A stretch of DNA of 64,000 nucleotides from Alphaproteobacteria bacterium. Its GTDB lineage: Bacteria > Pseudomonadota > Alphaproteobacteria > Rhodobacterales > Rhodobacteraceae. Of the stretch, positions 1 to 10,150 are shown in pieces. Every line of letters begins with the position of its first letter. Positions within the stretch are counted from its first letter, which is position 1. Under the pieces are notes generated by a model, which was given only the letters and a program-made list of their open reading frames with translations, had not been told where the DNA came from and searched no databases. The stretch covers positions 48,780-112,779 of the forward strand of contig JAUIAS010000010.1 in NCBI GenBank assembly GCA_030425395.1. The letters are read 5' to 3'. Both the position numbers and the translations under genes were made by a program.

Positions 1-2
1 TC

Positions 3-1223
3 GACGATGACCAGAACGACGAGGCCGAAACCGACCAGCAGGAAGAACAAGACCCCGACAGCACCGGTGACGACGAGGCCGAGGAACAGGACCCCGACGC
101 CACTCCGGAACAGTCGCAGGATGAACAACAGGACGAAGCCCAGGCGCAAGTCTCGATGGATGAGGCGGCCGAGGACGAGATGGACGAAGAGGCCGAAATG
201 CCCGAGGGTGAAGCCCCCCTCGAGCCACCTGCGCCGCAGCCCGTTTCAGACGCTGACCCTGACTACAAGGTTTATGACGCCTCCCAGGACGAAGAAATTC
301 CGGCCGAGGAACTCGCAGATACGGTCGAACTGGAACGCCTGCGTGCCTATCTCGATCAACAGTTGGAACCGCTCAAGGGGGCCGTGTCCCGGCTGGCCAA
401 CAAGCTGCAACGCCGTCTTCAGGCGCAACAGAATCGCAGTTGGGAATTCGACCGCGAGGAAGGCATTCTTGACGCCGGGCGGCTGGCGCGTGTGGTGGCC
501 AACCCCACCACCCCCCTTTCGTTCAAGGTCGAAAAAGATACCGAATTCCGCGATACGGTTGTCACCCTGCTTCTTGATAACTCTGGCTCCATGCGGGGTC
601 GCCCGATTTCGATCGCGGCGATTTGCGCCGATGTGCTGGCCCGCACGCTGGAACGGTGTAACGTCAAGGTTGAAATCCTCGGGTTCACGACAAAGGCGTG
701 GAAAGGCGGACAGGCACGCGAAGCGTGGCTGAACAATGGCCGCCCCCAGACGCCGGGACGGCTGAACGACCTGCGCCACATCATCTACAAGAATGCGGAC
801 GCCCCATGGCGGCGCGCACGGCCCAATCTGGGGCTGATGATGAAAGAAGGGCTGCTCAAGGAAAATATCGACGGCGAGGCGCTGGAGTGGGCGCACCGGC
901 GTATGCTGGCCCGGCGCGAACAGCGCAAGATCCTCATGGTGATTTCCGACGGGGCACCGGTGGACGACAGCACCCTGAGCGTGAACCCCGCGAACTATCT
1001 GGAAAAACATCTGCGCGACGTGATTGCCATGGTGGAGAAACGCAAGATGGTGGAATTGCTGGCGATCGGCATCGGCCACGATGTCACCCGGTATTACAAT
1101 CGTGCCGTCACTATCACCGATGTCGAACAGCTGGCCGGGGCAATGACAGAACAATTGGCCGCGTTGTTTGACAGCGATCCGCGCGCCCGGGCCCGCGTCA
1201 TGGGGATGAGACAGGCTTCTTGA
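3..1223 (+). CDS. cobT: Cobaltochelatase subunit CobT, 5'-truncated by window edge
   Basis: The last 406 codons of CobT, the VWA-domain subunit of the aerobic CobNST complex that inserts cobalt into hydrogenobyrinic acid a,c-diamide during cobalamin synthesis. The visible part starts in the long Asp/Glu/Gln-rich linker (first ~70 codons) that precedes the VWA domain in this family. The VWA domain carries the MIDAS motif DNSGSMRG (around nt 575-600) and ends in a typical C-terminal region with [11 protein letters not shown]. The reading frame is open from base 3, so the N-terminal third lies outside the window. The cytosolic complex also needs CobS (AAA+) and CobN, which are not seen here. It matters locally because the reductive dehalogenase at 56.7 kb belongs to a cobalamin-dependent family. 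Confidence 0.93.
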   Translation, partial: DDDQNDEAETDQQEEQDPDSTGDDEAEEQDPDATPEQSQDEQQDEAQAQVSMDEAAEDEMDEEAEMPEGEAPLEPPAPQPVSDADPDYKVYDASQDEEIPAEELADTVELERLRAYLDQQLEPLKGAVSRLANKLQRRLQAQQNRSWEFDREEGILDAGRLARVVANPTTPLSFKVEKDTEFRDTVVTLLLDNSGSMRGRPISIAAICADVLARTLERCNVKVEILGFTTKAWKGGQAREAWLNNGRPQTPGRLNDLRHIIYKNADAPWRRARPNLGLMMKEGLLKENIDGEALEWAHRRMLARREQRKILMVISDGAPVDDSTLSVNPANYLEKHLRDVIAMVEKRKMVELLAIGIGHDVTRYYNRAVTITDVEQLAGAMTEQLAALFDSDPRARARVMGMRQAS

Positions 1224-1270
1224 TGCGGCGCGGCGCTGCACATGGCGCAAAAAGCCCGGCAATGCCGAGC

Positions 1271-1308
1271 TTGCCTCCGACGGGGATATTTGAAGCAAGA
1301 GAAAAAGG
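1271..1308 (+). repeat. Dispersed intergenic repeat, copy 1 (short form)
   Basis: GCCTCCGACGGGGATATTTG followed by AAGCAAGAGAAAAAGG, between cobT and the DMT transporter gene. It matches the core found at 18.4, 23.8, 25.5, 48.1 and 48.3 kb, with one change (CGA for CGG) in the GCCTCCGGCGGGG block. This copy lacks the long GC-rich hairpin arm. Confidence 0.7.
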
Positions 1309-1341
1309 ACACGCTGTCGCGAGATCCCGGCGAGGCGTGGG

Positions 1342-2211
1342 ATGGATGTGATCGCGGTGACCTCTGCGCTATTGTCCGGCGTGTTCTTTGGATTGACGGC
1401 GCATGTGCAAAAGACCGCGTTGCAGGGCACCGATGTATCGGCAGGAGCGCTGATTTCGGTGGCGACCATGACCGCTGTGCTTTGGGTTTTGGCCCCGTTC
1501 TTTATCGAATGGCACTGGTTCGCCACACAAGCGGCGGCGATTTTCGCGGTGTGCGGTTTGGTGTTTCCCGCGGCAAGCCAGCGGTTGCAGGTGGCCGCGG
1601 TCCAGCAGGTCGGACCGACCCTGACATCCGCGCTGGGATCGCTGGCACCGTTATTCGCGGTGACGCTCGCGGTGCTGTTTCTGGGCGAAACCCTGAACGC
1701 GACAGGCGCGCTGGGAATTGCGCTGATGCTGGCGGGGCTTTTATTGTCGGCGTTGAAACCCGGTGGCGGGCTGCCCCGCGCGTTTCCCGTGGTGATGTTG
1801 CTGCTGCCGCTGGGTGCCGCGTTGGCCCGTGGGGTGGTGCAACCGGCAACGAAATACGGCTCGCTTGAGATCAACAGCGCGTTTTTCGCCACTTTGGTGA
1901 TGTCGACGGTGGCCACTGTGGTGTTGTTCTTTTGGATGCTGGCGGACAGAACGCGCCGCCCGCTCCGCATGACCCGCCGGGGCAATCGGCATTTCATGTT
2001 GAACGGATTGGTGATTGGATCGGGGATCTTGTCGCTTCAGGTGGCAATCAGCCATGGCGCGGTATCGCTGGCGGCCCCTTTGGCGTCGGCGACGCCCCTG
2101 TGGACGCTGGTCTTTGGCGTCATGTTCTTTCGCAACGAAGACCTGACATGGCGGCATCTGGTGATGGTTCTGTTGGTGGTGACGGGCGCAATCCTCGTGG
2201 TGACGCGCTGA
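1342..2211 (+). CDS. DMT/EamA-family transporter
   Basis: A 289-residue integral membrane protein with about ten predicted hydrophobic segments arranged as two EamA repeats, typical in length for drug/metabolite transporters. The first repeat ends around LAVLFLGETLNATGALGIAL (the family's LGE motif after helix 4) and the second around VFGVMFFRNEDLTWRHLVMV. It begins at ATG 1342 with GAGG about 9 bases upstream; a second ATG lies 4 bases on, in another frame. It sits alone between cobT and an aminopeptidase gene, so the substrate cannot be inferred. The family is clear; the function is not. Confidence 0.85.
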   Translation: MDVIAVTSALLSGVFFGLTAHVQKTALQGTDVSAGALISVATMTAVLWVLAPFFIEWHWFATQAAAIFAVCGLVFPAASQRLQVAAVQQVGPTLTSALGSLAPLFAVTLAVLFLGETLNATGALGIALMLAGLLLSALKPGGGLPRAFPVVMLLLPLGAALARGVVQPATKYGSLEINSAFFATLVMSTVATVVLFFWMLADRTRRPLRMTRRGNRHFMLNGLVIGSGILSLQVAISHGAVSLAAPLASATPLWTLVFGVMFFRNEDLTWRHLVMVLLVVTGAILVVTR

Positions 2212-2337
2212 GGTGGATTGGGATTGCAGGATCAGCCCCCTGAAAACCGGTTCCCGGTTTGATCCAATGTGCGCAAAGCTCTGGCCAAGCGGCGACGGGC
2301 AAGGCACATTGAACGGCGCAAACAAACCGGAGGCCGC

Positions 2338-4131
2338 ATGTTCCAGACTTTCAACGTAACCGCCCGTCCAGAACAGGGGCCGCCACGCCTTGCGGAATTG
2401 CGCGCCCAGATGGCGGCGGAAAACCTTGACGGATTTCTGGTGCCCCGCGCCGATGCGCATCAGGGCGAATACGTGCCGGCACATGACGAGCGCCTGGCAT
2501 GGCTGACCGGGTTCACAGGATCGGCAGGGTTCTGTGCCGCCTTGGCCGACAAGGCCGGAGTGTTCATAGACGGCCGCTATCGCACGCAGGTCAAGGCGCA
2601 GGTAGAGACCGCAGTCTTCACGCCCGTGCCATGGCCGGAAATCTCTCTGGCCAGTTGGCTACGCGAGGTTTTGCCCGAAGGCGGAACGGTGGGCTATGAC
2701 GCTTGGCTACACACGCCAAGCCAAATCCGCGACATCGAAACCGGCTTGCGCGGATCGGGCATCAGAATGGTGCAGAGCGACAATCTGGTTGACCGGATAT
2801 GGTCGGATCAGCCAGCGCCACCGATGCAGCCAGCCAAAGTGCATCCGCTGGAATTTGCGGGCGAATCCCACACTGACAAGATCACGCGCCTTGCCGATGA
2901 CCTGAAAAACGCGGGCGACATGGCCGCGATCATCAATCTGTCCGACAGCCTGTGCTGGCTGCTCAATATCCGGGGGTCGGATGTCCCGCGCAATCCTGTC
3001 GTGCGGGGATTTGCGGTGCTGCGTTCGGATGCGACCGTGGATCTGTTCATCGCAGAGGAGAAGATCGCCGATCTTCGGGATCATTTTGGTGATGGCGTTC
3101 GGGTTCATGCGCCTGATGCGTTTCTGACCGCTTTGGATGATCTGGAAGGTCCAGTCCGCTATGACCCCGATACCGCGCCGCGCGCGGTGGCTGACCGGCT
3201 TGGCGAACGCGGCGTGGAAGGGCCGGAACCATGCTTGCTGCCCAAGGCGTGCAAGAACAGTGCAGAGATCGAAGGATCGGCGCAGGCGCATTTGCGCGAT
3301 GCCGCAGCGATGGTTGAACTGCTGTCATGGCTGGACGCGCAAGACCCCGGAAGCCTGACCGAAACGGATGTGGTCACGCGCCTCGAGGCGTGCCGCCGGA
3401 TGGACAATGCGCTTCAGGACATCAGCTTTGACACCATCGCGGGCACCGGGCCACATGGCGCGATCATGCATTACCGCGTTACCGAAGAAACCGACAGCCT
3501 GTTGGAAAACGGGCATCTTCTGGTTCTCGACAGTGGCGGGCAATATCTGGACGGAACCACCGACATCACCCGCACAATTCCGATCGGGTCGGTCGGGGAC
3601 GAAGAGAAACGCGCCTTTACCCGCGTCCTGCAAGGCATGATTGCGGTTTCACGGCTGCGCTGGCCGCGCGGATTGTCAGGCCGCGATCTGGAGGCGATCG
3701 GCCGCGCGCCGCTGTGGATGGCAGGGCAGGATTTCGACCACGGGCTTGGCCATGGCGTCGGCGCTTACCTGAACGTGCACGAAGGCCCGCAACGCCTGAG
3801 CCGGATCAACACCGTGCCTTTCCGCCCCGGCATGATCCTTTCCAACGAACCGGGCTACTATCGCGAGGGCGCATTCGGTATAAGGATCGAGAACCTGTTG
3901 GTTGTCGAGGATGCCCCGGACCTGCCCGGCGGCGATAACCATCGCGATATGCTGCGGTGGCGCACTCTGACATTCGTTCCGATAGACCGGCGGCTGGTGG
4001 TGCCTGCATTGCTGTCAGCCGGAGAACGCGAATGGCTGGACACCTACCACAGGCAAGTTCTGGATCTGATCGGCCCACGGGTCGGTGAGACGGCGCGGGA
4101 ATGGCTTGCAGGGGCGTGTGCGCCGTTGTGA
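2338..4131 (+). CDS. Xaa-Pro aminopeptidase, M24B family
   Basis: A 597-residue cytosolic metallo-aminopeptidase that removes N-terminal residues preceding proline. Two creatinase-like N-terminal domains (from FTGSAGFCAAL and FIDGRYRTQV) precede a C-terminal pita-bread domain. The five expected metal ligands are visible: Asp in LVLDSGGQYLDGTTDITRT (two), His in HGLGHGVGAYLNVHEGP, Glu in LSNEPGYY and Glu in IRIENLLVV. Start chosen at ATG 2338 because GGAGG lies at 2329-2333; upstream in-frame codons lack a ribosome site and do not look family-like. The length is typical of the three-domain eukaryote/proteobacterial type rather than the shorter PepP. Confidence 0.93.
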   Translation: MFQTFNVTARPEQGPPRLAELRAQMAAENLDGFLVPRADAHQGEYVPAHDERLAWLTGFTGSAGFCAALADKAGVFIDGRYRTQVKAQVETAVFTPVPWPEISLASWLREVLPEGGTVGYDAWLHTPSQIRDIETGLRGSGIRMVQSDNLVDRIWSDQPAPPMQPAKVHPLEFAGESHTDKITRLADDLKNAGDMAAIINLSDSLCWLLNIRGSDVPRNPVVRGFAVLRSDATVDLFIAEEKIADLRDHFGDGVRVHAPDAFLTALDDLEGPVRYDPDTAPRAVADRLGERGVEGPEPCLLPKACKNSAEIEGSAQAHLRDAAAMVELLSWLDAQDPGSLTETDVVTRLEACRRMDNALQDISFDTIAGTGPHGAIMHYRVTEETDSLLENGHLLVLDSGGQYLDGTTDITRTIPIGSVGDEEKRAFTRVLQGMIAVSRLRWPRGLSGRDLEAIGRAPLWMAGQDFDHGLGHGVGAYLNVHEGPQRLSRINTVPFRPGMILSNEPGYYREGAFGIRIENLLVVEDAPDLPGGDNHRDMLRWRTLTFVPIDRRLVVPALLSAGEREWLDTYHRQVLDLIGPRVGETAREWLAGACAPL

Positions 4132-4214
4132 CCACGGGTCAAGACTGAAAACACTCATATGCGCGGTCATGTGACCGGGCAAAGCTGACAAGACGACGAA
4201 CGAGAGGGAAAGAC

Positions 4215-4559
4215 ATGGCGGATCACATCAAGATCAGGAAAGCGGACGGCACATGGGTTGTGCGGTCGGGCGGCGCGGTTCTGGGCGAAAGCAACAACGC
4301 GCTGGAACTGAGCGAAGGAGATATGGCCCCGGTGATCTATTTCCCGCGTGCCGATATCGCGATGGCGTTTCTCGACGCCAGCGATCACACCACTCATTGC
4401 CCGCACAAGGGTGATGCAAGCTACTTTCACCTTGTGAACAAGAGCGCGACGCTCAACAACGCTGTCTGGAGCTATGAAGACCCACTGGAAGCTGTCTCCG
4501 CGATCAAAGGGCATCTTGCCTTCCATCCCGGCGACATGATCACCGTGGAACAACTCTGA
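4215..4559 (+). CDS. DUF427 family protein
   Basis: A 114-residue small soluble protein that fits DUF427 end to end, including the characteristic THCPHKGDASYFHL segment and the C-terminal IKGHLAFHPGDMITVEQL. The biochemical role of the family is not established. It starts at ATG 4215 behind GAGGGAAAGAC. It is convergent with the ClC channel gene, whose stop lies 11 bases beyond its own. The single-gene context offers no functional clue. Confidence 0.88.
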   Translation: MADHIKIRKADGTWVVRSGGAVLGESNNALELSEGDMAPVIYFPRADIAMAFLDASDHTTHCPHKGDASYFHLVNKSATLNNAVWSYEDPLEAVSAIKGHLAFHPGDMITVEQL

Positions 4560-4570
4560 GGCCTGCCCCG

Positions 4571-6256
4571 TCAGGAATGTTCTTCGGCCGCGGTGGCGGC
4601 AAGAGCCCGGTTATATGCCTTGAGGGCGTCGACGTGGAACAGGCTGCCGCGAAGTTCGGGAGCAGCGTTTTCACCCGTCAGCGTGACAACCGGGATAAAA
4701 GCGACGCCAAGCCGGTCAAAGACCGGCAGGGCGGATTCGAGTGTGGCCTTGGCATCGACATAGACACCATCGGAAATCATGGTCCAGCAGTCTTCGGTCG
4801 CCGCCCCGCGCGTATCGTCCAGATCGCGCATCACATCGCCCGCCCGGAACATGGCCAGCAGATAGGCCTGTGGCCCCGCTGCCAGATGGACGCCGCGTCT
4901 TTCGACCTGACTGAGAAAAAATGACCGGTCCACGAGCCGCGAAGACAAAGCCGAGGACAACGATACCGATACCATGACTGCCAGCCCGGTTTGCCAGTCG
5001 CCCGTCAGTTCAAACACGATCAGCGTGGTTGAAATCGGCGCACCAAGAACCGCGGCGGCAACCGCCCCCATACCGGCGAGCGCATACAAGGTTGCCGATC
5101 CGGACACGTTGGGAAAAATTCCGGTTGCCACCAATCCAAAGGCCAATCCGACCAGCGCACCGATCATCAGCGACGGCGAAAACACTCCGCCACCCATCCG
5201 GCCCCCGATGGTGATCGCCACCGCCGCTGTCTTGAGCACCGCAAAAACAATCGCCTCGTGAAACACCAACTGGCCGGTCAATGCGCGCGATGTGGTTTCG
5301 TAGCCAACGCCGATAATGTGGGGAAAGAACACCGCCAACGCCCCGAGGAGCAAGCCTGCCACCGCCGGGCGCAACCAGCGCGGAAGCCCGGTGCGCGTCT
5401 GAAAGTGATTGGCGAAATCCTCCGACAGGAAAATCGCCTTCATCAGCACGACAGACACCAGCCCGCATATTAACCCAAGAATGACAAACGCAGGGAGTTC
5501 CACATAGAATTGCAATGCGCCGGGTTCGGCTAGGGTGAATTCCGTCACACCGCCGAACTCAAGCCGGTTGATGATCGTCCCGGCAACCGAGGCGATGACG
5601 ATGGGTGCGAATGCATGCACCGCGAAATGGCGCAGCACAACCTCGAGCGCGAACAGCGCGCCTGCGATGGGGGCGTTAAAGCTCGCCGATACGGCTGCGG
5701 CCACCGCACATCCCAGCAGGTCGCGCCCGGTGATCCCGTCCGCGTGCAACCGATCACTGACCCAGGTGGAAATCACGCCCGCCAGATGCACCACCGGCCC
5801 TTCCCGACCCGATGACCCACCCGAAGACAGGGTAATCAAAGATGCAACAGCCGAAGCAAGGCCTGCGCGGGTTTCCACGCGGCCATCCTGCAAGGCCGCA
5901 CCCTCAATCACATCGGCGACCGACCGCACCCGCCCGTCAACCGTAAACAGATGCAGGATAATCCCGACCACCAAGCCACCGCAGGCGGGCAACAGGACAA
6001 TCCAGTACCATGGCAACCCAAGGGCAAAGCTGTGGATGAACTGCACGTCATCGGTGCCATAGAGCGTGGCCTGAAGCCACTCGATCCCCTTGCGAAACAA
6101 CAACGCGGCAAAGCCCGCCGCGATCCCGATGGCAAAGGCGATGAACCAGAATTGAACCTGGCTCAGCCCCCGCTCGCGCATGACTCGCAACGCCTCAAGA
6201 CAGGCATTCTTGGCCTGCTGCAGCTGTTGGGAAAGGAATGACCGCGACTTGTCCAT
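4571..6256 (-). CDS. ClC-family chloride channel/antiporter with C-terminal CBS-like region
   Basis: A 561-residue membrane protein of the voltage-gated ClC family. Family signatures include GGSSGREGPVVHLAG (anion-selectivity loop with the gating Glu in GREGP) and GGGVFSPSLMIGA (the GxFxP motif). About ten or more hydrophobic helices are followed by ~100 soluble residues that look like a degenerate CBS module (VMRDLDD ... LRGSLFHVDALKAYNRA). Start chosen at ATG 6256 (MDKSRSF) because GGAG lies 6 bases upstream; an in-frame TTG at 6310 would add 18 residues without support. Whether it is a channel or a Cl-/H+ antiporter cannot be decided by eye. Confidence 0.9.
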   Translation of the reverse strand: MDKSRSFLSQQLQQAKNACLEALRVMRERGLSQVQFWFIAFAIGIAAGFAALLFRKGIEWLQATLYGTDDVQFIHSFALGLPWYWIVLLPACGGLVVGIILHLFTVDGRVRSVADVIEGAALQDGRVETRAGLASAVASLITLSSGGSSGREGPVVHLAGVISTWVSDRLHADGITGRDLLGCAVAAAVSASFNAPIAGALFALEVVLRHFAVHAFAPIVIASVAGTIINRLEFGGVTEFTLAEPGALQFYVELPAFVILGLICGLVSVVLMKAIFLSEDFANHFQTRTGLPRWLRPAVAGLLLGALAVFFPHIIGVGYETTSRALTGQLVFHEAIVFAVLKTAAVAITIGGRMGGGVFSPSLMIGALVGLAFGLVATGIFPNVSGSATLYALAGMGAVAAAVLGAPISTTLIVFELTGDWQTGLAVMVSVSLSSALSSRLVDRSFFLSQVERRGVHLAAGPQAYLLAMFRAGDVMRDLDDTRGAATEDCWTMISDGVYVDAKATLESALPVFDRLGVAFIPVVTLTGENAAPELRGSLFHVDALKAYNRALAATAAEEHS

Positions 6257-6391
6257 TTGCTCCGGGTTGCCAGACGCTTTTTCTACTTCTAGAGCGTTTC
6301 GACGCACCAATGAAACAGCAAAGATCGCCTTTCAACGGTGGTTTGATATCCTCGGCCCGTCAGACACTGTCCGCCACGAACACGCACGCGG

Positions 6392-8041
6392 TCAGGCCGC
6401 CAACAGGGCGCGCGCGGCGGCGCGGGCTTCTTCCGTGATCGTGTCTCCGGCCAGCATCCGGGCTATTTCGTCGATCCGTTCGCCGTCGCCCAATGGCGAC
6501 ACTTTGGACAGGGTCATCCCGTCCACGACCTGTTTGGCAACCTGCCAATGATGGGCGCCGCGCGCGGCCACCTGTGGCGAGTGGGTGACCACCAGAACCT
6601 GCCCCGACGCCGCCAGCCCGGCCAACCTGCGGCCGACTGCATCCGCAGTTGCTCCGCCTACGCCACGATCGATTTCGTCAAAGATCATCGTGACCCCCTG
6701 CGCCCGGCCATGCAGACATACCTTGAGGGCGAGAAGAAAGCGGCTCAATTCGCCACCTGACGCGATCTTGTTCAGCGGGCCAGAGGGCGCACCGGGGTTG
6801 GTTGCCACGCTGAAAGCGACCGTATCGACCCCGTCGGGACCGGGATCACCGGCGCTGATCTGGGTGGCAAAAACAGCGCGTTCCATGCGCAGCGGCGCGA
6901 GTTCAGCCATCACCGCGGCGTCCAGCCGGGCAGCGGCCTCCCGTCGCGAGGCGGTCAAGGTCTCTGTCGCGTTGTCATAGGCCTTTTGCGCGGCTCCCAG
7001 CGCCGCGCGACATTCCGCCAGATCGGCGTCGCCGGCATCCAACGCACCCAAGCGGGTGCGCAGGTCATCCGCCAGATCAGCCAATGCGTCGGGTTCCACC
7101 GAATGCTTGCGCGCCAGCGCGCGGATCGCAAAAAGCCGCTCTTCGGTCTGTTCCAGTTGCAAAGGGTCAAACTCCAGCCCCTCAAGGCAACGCTCCACGC
7201 CACTCGTCGCCTCTCCAAGTTCAACAAGCGCGCGCGACAGGGCCGCGATCGGATCATCAAGCCCGCCGTCGGCTTTGTCGGCCACGCTTTCAAGCCAGCG
7301 CGACGCGTCGCTCATCGCCGTTTCAGCCCCATCGCTGCCGATCAGCGACAGCGCCCGTGCGACATCATCACGGATACGCGCGGCCCCCTGCATACGCCTG
7401 CGTTCGACATCAAGCATCGCGTCCTCACCGGGTTGTGGATCAAGAGCGTCGAGTTCCTGAACCGCGTGACGCAGAAAGTCTTCTTCCGCCCGCATCGCAT
7501 CAAGGGCCGCTTGGCGTTCTTCGAGCGTGCGTCGGGCCACAGCCAGATCGCGCCACGCTGCCCGAACATGATCGGACAGCGCGTCATGGGCCGCGAAATC
7601 ATCAAGAATGGCGCGGTGTCCGCGTGGGTTCAGCAAACCGCGATCGTCGTGTTGGCCGTGCAATTCAACAAGGCTTTCCGAAAGGGCCCGCAACACCTCG
7701 CCGCTGGTGCGGCGGTCGTTCACCCAGGCTGTCTTGCGCCCATCCGCGGTGTTGACCCGGCGAAGGATCAGATCGTCTTCTTCTGGAAGGCCTGCGTCCC
7801 GCAGGACCGCACGTGCCGGATGATCTTCCGTGATGTCGAAAACGGCGGTAACTTCGCCCTGTTTGGCACCCTGACGTACCAGTTCCGCCCGCCCACGCCA
7901 GCCCAGAACAAAGCCAAGACTGTCGAGCAGGATGGATTTACCCGCGCCGGTTTCACCGGTCAGAACATTGAGCCCCGGCTGAAAGGCAAGTTCCAGCCGG
8001 TCAATGATCAGCATATCACGAATATCGAGTGCGCGCAGCAT
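6392..8041 (-). CDS. recN: DNA repair protein RecN
   Basis: A 549-residue SMC-like ATPase acting in recombinational repair of double-strand breaks. The N-terminal Walker A is GETGAGKS (residues ~30-37, within NVLTGETGAGKSILLDSLGF). A coiled-coil middle rich in Arg/Glu/Ala follows, then the C-terminal ABC signature LASGGELSRFLLALK and Walker B VTMIFDEIDRGVGG. Start taken at ATG 8041; a GTG directly before it (8044) is an equally possible first codon. It is the last gene of the long minus-strand run, 39 bases after bamD. No GTTC-N7-GTTC LexA box was noticed in the short gap before it. Confidence 0.95.
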   Translation of the reverse strand: MLRALDIRDMLIIDRLELAFQPGLNVLTGETGAGKSILLDSLGFVLGWRGRAELVRQGAKQGEVTAVFDITEDHPARAVLRDAGLPEEDDLILRRVNTADGRKTAWVNDRRTSGEVLRALSESLVELHGQHDDRGLLNPRGHRAILDDFAAHDALSDHVRAAWRDLAVARRTLEERQAALDAMRAEEDFLRHAVQELDALDPQPGEDAMLDVERRRMQGAARIRDDVARALSLIGSDGAETAMSDASRWLESVADKADGGLDDPIAALSRALVELGEATSGVERCLEGLEFDPLQLEQTEERLFAIRALARKHSVEPDALADLADDLRTRLGALDAGDADLAECRAALGAAQKAYDNATETLTASRREAAARLDAAVMAELAPLRMERAVFATQISAGDPGPDGVDTVAFSVATNPGAPSGPLNKIASGGELSRFLLALKVCLHGRAQGVTMIFDEIDRGVGGATADAVGRRLAGLAASGQVLVVTHSPQVAARGAHHWQVAKQVVDGMTLSKVSPLGDGERIDEIARMLAGDTITEEARAAARALLAA

Positions 8042-8080
8042 CACAACCGTCCGAATGGCGGGGCGACGCCCCGCCCGCCA

Positions 8081-8941
8081 TTATAGCCACTCGCCTTTGA
8101 TCGACTGACGGTAAATGGCCGAAAGCCAGTTATTTCCGCGCAATTTGGGTTCAAGCCCGCGCCCCGTCAGCAAGCGATAGCTGTCTTCGTACCAATCGGT
8201 TCCGCGATAGTTGTGACCCAGAATCGCCCCGGCTGTCTGGGCCTCGTCGGTCAGACCAAGCGACAGGTAGGATTCCACCAGTCGATGCAGCGCCTCTGGT
8301 GTGTGCGACGTGGTCTGGAAATCCTCGACCACCACGCGGAAACGATTGATCGCTGCGGTGAAATGATCACGACGCAAGTAATAGCGCCCCACTTCCATTT
8401 CCTTGCCCGCAAGGTGATCGAAAGCGAGATCGAATTTCAGGATCGCGCTGTTTGCATATTCGCTGTCGGGATATCGTTCAATCACCGCGCGCAGCGATTG
8501 CAGCGCCTCGAATGTCAGGCCCTGATCGCGACCGACATCGTCGATCTGATCATAATAGCTAAGCGCCAAAAGATAGGCCGCATACGGCGCGTCTTCGTCG
8601 GTGGGGTAGAAATCAAGGAATCGCTGAGCTGCGGCGCGGCTGTTCTGATATTCCCCGATCTTGTGGTTTACAAAGGCCTGCATGATCAACGCACGCTTGG
8701 CCCAGCTTGAATAGGGATAAAGCCGTTCCACTTCAGAGAAGTAGAATACCGCGTCCGAATGCCGTTTGCGGCTCAGATCGTGTTCCGCCCGCTCAAAAAT
8801 CTGCTCGGGGGGAAACCGTTCAAGCGCTTCTGTCCGGTCTGCTGCCGTGCCGCCGAAAAGACTGCCACCGCTACACCCGGAAAGAACCGCAGTCACTGCC
8901 AACACCGCCAGTACGCGGACCCGCGAATTCACGCCGTTCAT
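8081..8941 (-). CDS. bamD: Outer membrane assembly lipoprotein BamD
   Basis: A 286-residue lipoprotein of the BAM complex that folds beta-barrel proteins into the outer membrane. The N-terminus has a signal peptide ending in the lipobox LSGC (Cys about residue 23), followed by five TPR-like helical repeats (HSDAVFYFSEVERLYPYSSWAKRAL, DFYPTDEDAPYAAYLLALSYY and so on), usual for BamD/ComL. It lies between lpxC and recN, the common rhodobacterial order lpxC-bamD-recN. The gap to lpxC is 117 bases, so it may have its own promoter as well. Confidence 0.94.
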   Translation of the reverse strand: MNGVNSRVRVLAVLAVTAVLSGCSGGSLFGGTAADRTEALERFPPEQIFERAEHDLSRKRHSDAVFYFSEVERLYPYSSWAKRALIMQAFVNHKIGEYQNSRAAAQRFLDFYPTDEDAPYAAYLLALSYYDQIDDVGRDQGLTFEALQSLRAVIERYPDSEYANSAILKFDLAFDHLAGKEMEVGRYYLRRDHFTAAINRFRVVVEDFQTTSHTPEALHRLVESYLSLGLTDEAQTAGAILGHNYRGTDWYEDSYRLLTGRGLEPKLRGNNWLSAIYRQSIKGEWL

Positions 8942-9058
8942 GCCTGTTCACCTTCCCCCGTTCCAGCCGGATCGCCCCGGCTCGTCATGGGTGTAGCACA
9001 ATAAATTTCCATGCAAAACGCATTAACGCATTTCCGCTGCGGCGGAAATGCACTGTCG

Positions 9059-9982
9059 TCACGCAACGCGAGGAATCTCGCCCCGGTGCAGACCGAAACC
9101 GGGCAGATTTGCCATGGTGGTGTCGTCACATGTGACCATCCGCGCGGCACCCGGCGTTGCAAACAATTTCCGCAGCAACGCGTTTGTCATCGAATGTCCG
9201 GCCCGGATCCCGGTGTAATGACCCAGAACCGGCCCACCGGCCAACGCCAGATCCCCCAACGCATCCAGCATCTTGTGGCGCACGGGTTCATCCGCATGGC
9301 GCAGACCACCGGGACACAGGACATTGTCACCATCAAATACCACTGCGTTCACACCGGGTTCGCCGCCAAGACCCAGCCCATTGCGCCGCATCATGTCCAC
9401 ATCAGCCTGACGGCAGAACGTGCGGCTGTCGCAAAGTTCCCGTGCAAAGGTGCCGTTGTTCATGACCAGCGATTTGTCCTGGCGACCGATGGCGGCATCG
9501 ACAAAATCAATATGGAAATCAATCCGCATCACATCCGACGGCGACAGTGTCGCCCGCGATTGGCCATCTTCGACAGTGACAGGTTTGAGAACACGAATGG
9601 CGCGAACCGGTGCGGACAGCTTGCGCAGCCCGGTGCGCGTCAACCCATCCATAAACGGAAGCGCCGAACCATCCAGGATCGGCACCTCTTCTGCATCTAT
9701 GTCGATCAGGGCGTTCTGGATCCCACATCCCGCCAGCGCCGCCATAAGGTGTTCCACCGTGGAAACGGCCACACCCGACGCATTCACCAGCCGGGTGCAC
9801 AACGGGGTCTGTTCAACCACATGCCACAACGCGGGCACCATCGGATCGCGGTCGGTCACATCGGTGCGGCGGAACCAGATGCCAGTTTCGGCGGATGCCG
9901 GGTGAACGACAATGCGCACCGGCTTGCCGGAGTGAAGCCCGACGCCTTGGAACACTGTCTGTGCCTTGACTGTATGTTGCAC
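9059..9982 (-). CDS. lpxC: UDP-3-O-acyl-N-acetylglucosamine deacetylase LpxC
   Basis: A zinc deacetylase catalysing the first committed step of lipid A synthesis. GVGLHSG lies near the N-terminus, with the metal-ligand segments TVEHLMAAL and HKMLDALGDLALAG, and the C-terminal RAGHSMTNALLRKL. Start set at GTG 9982, giving 307 residues and the family-like N-terminus (V/M)QHTVKAQTVFQG, with GGGGGA about 8 bases upstream. The next in-frame ATG (10006) would add eight residues, and the full open frame reaches 10120; both extend beyond the normal ~305-residue length. It follows ftsZ after a terminator-like hairpin. Confidence 0.94.
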   Translation of the reverse strand: MQHTVKAQTVFQGVGLHSGKPVRIVVHPASAETGIWFRRTDVTDRDPMVPALWHVVEQTPLCTRLVNASGVAVSTVEHLMAALAGCGIQNALIDIDAEEVPILDGSALPFMDGLTRTGLRKLSAPVRAIRVLKPVTVEDGQSRATLSPSDVMRIDFHIDFVDAAIGRQDKSLVMNNGTFARELCDSRTFCRQADVDMMRRNGLGLGGEPGVNAVVFDGDNVLCPGGLRHADEPVRHKMLDALGDLALAGGPVLGHYTGIRAGHSMTNALLRKLFATPGAARMVTCDDTTMANLPGFGLHRGEIPRVA

Positions 9983-10150
9983 GAATTCGTCCCCCGGGAT
10001 TGCCATGCAACAGATCGAACCGTTGCTTTGTGCACTTTCGTGCCTAGTGGGGGTGGCCCCAAGGCTCAACTCAATCTTTGCAACCGACTGAAACACAATT
10101 GAAACAAATCGGCAAAACACTGCTTAGATCCCAATAAGCATCTGTTTTTA

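Noticed and set aside
246..1997. 583-codon minus-strand open frame opposite cobT and the DMT gene
   Set aside because: Both opposite genes have clear family motifs; the minus frame shows none and reflects high GC content.
6290..6312. AGAGCGTTTCGACG element before the ClC gene as a repeat or operator
   Set aside because: Only one occurrence was noticed and it has no dyad symmetry.
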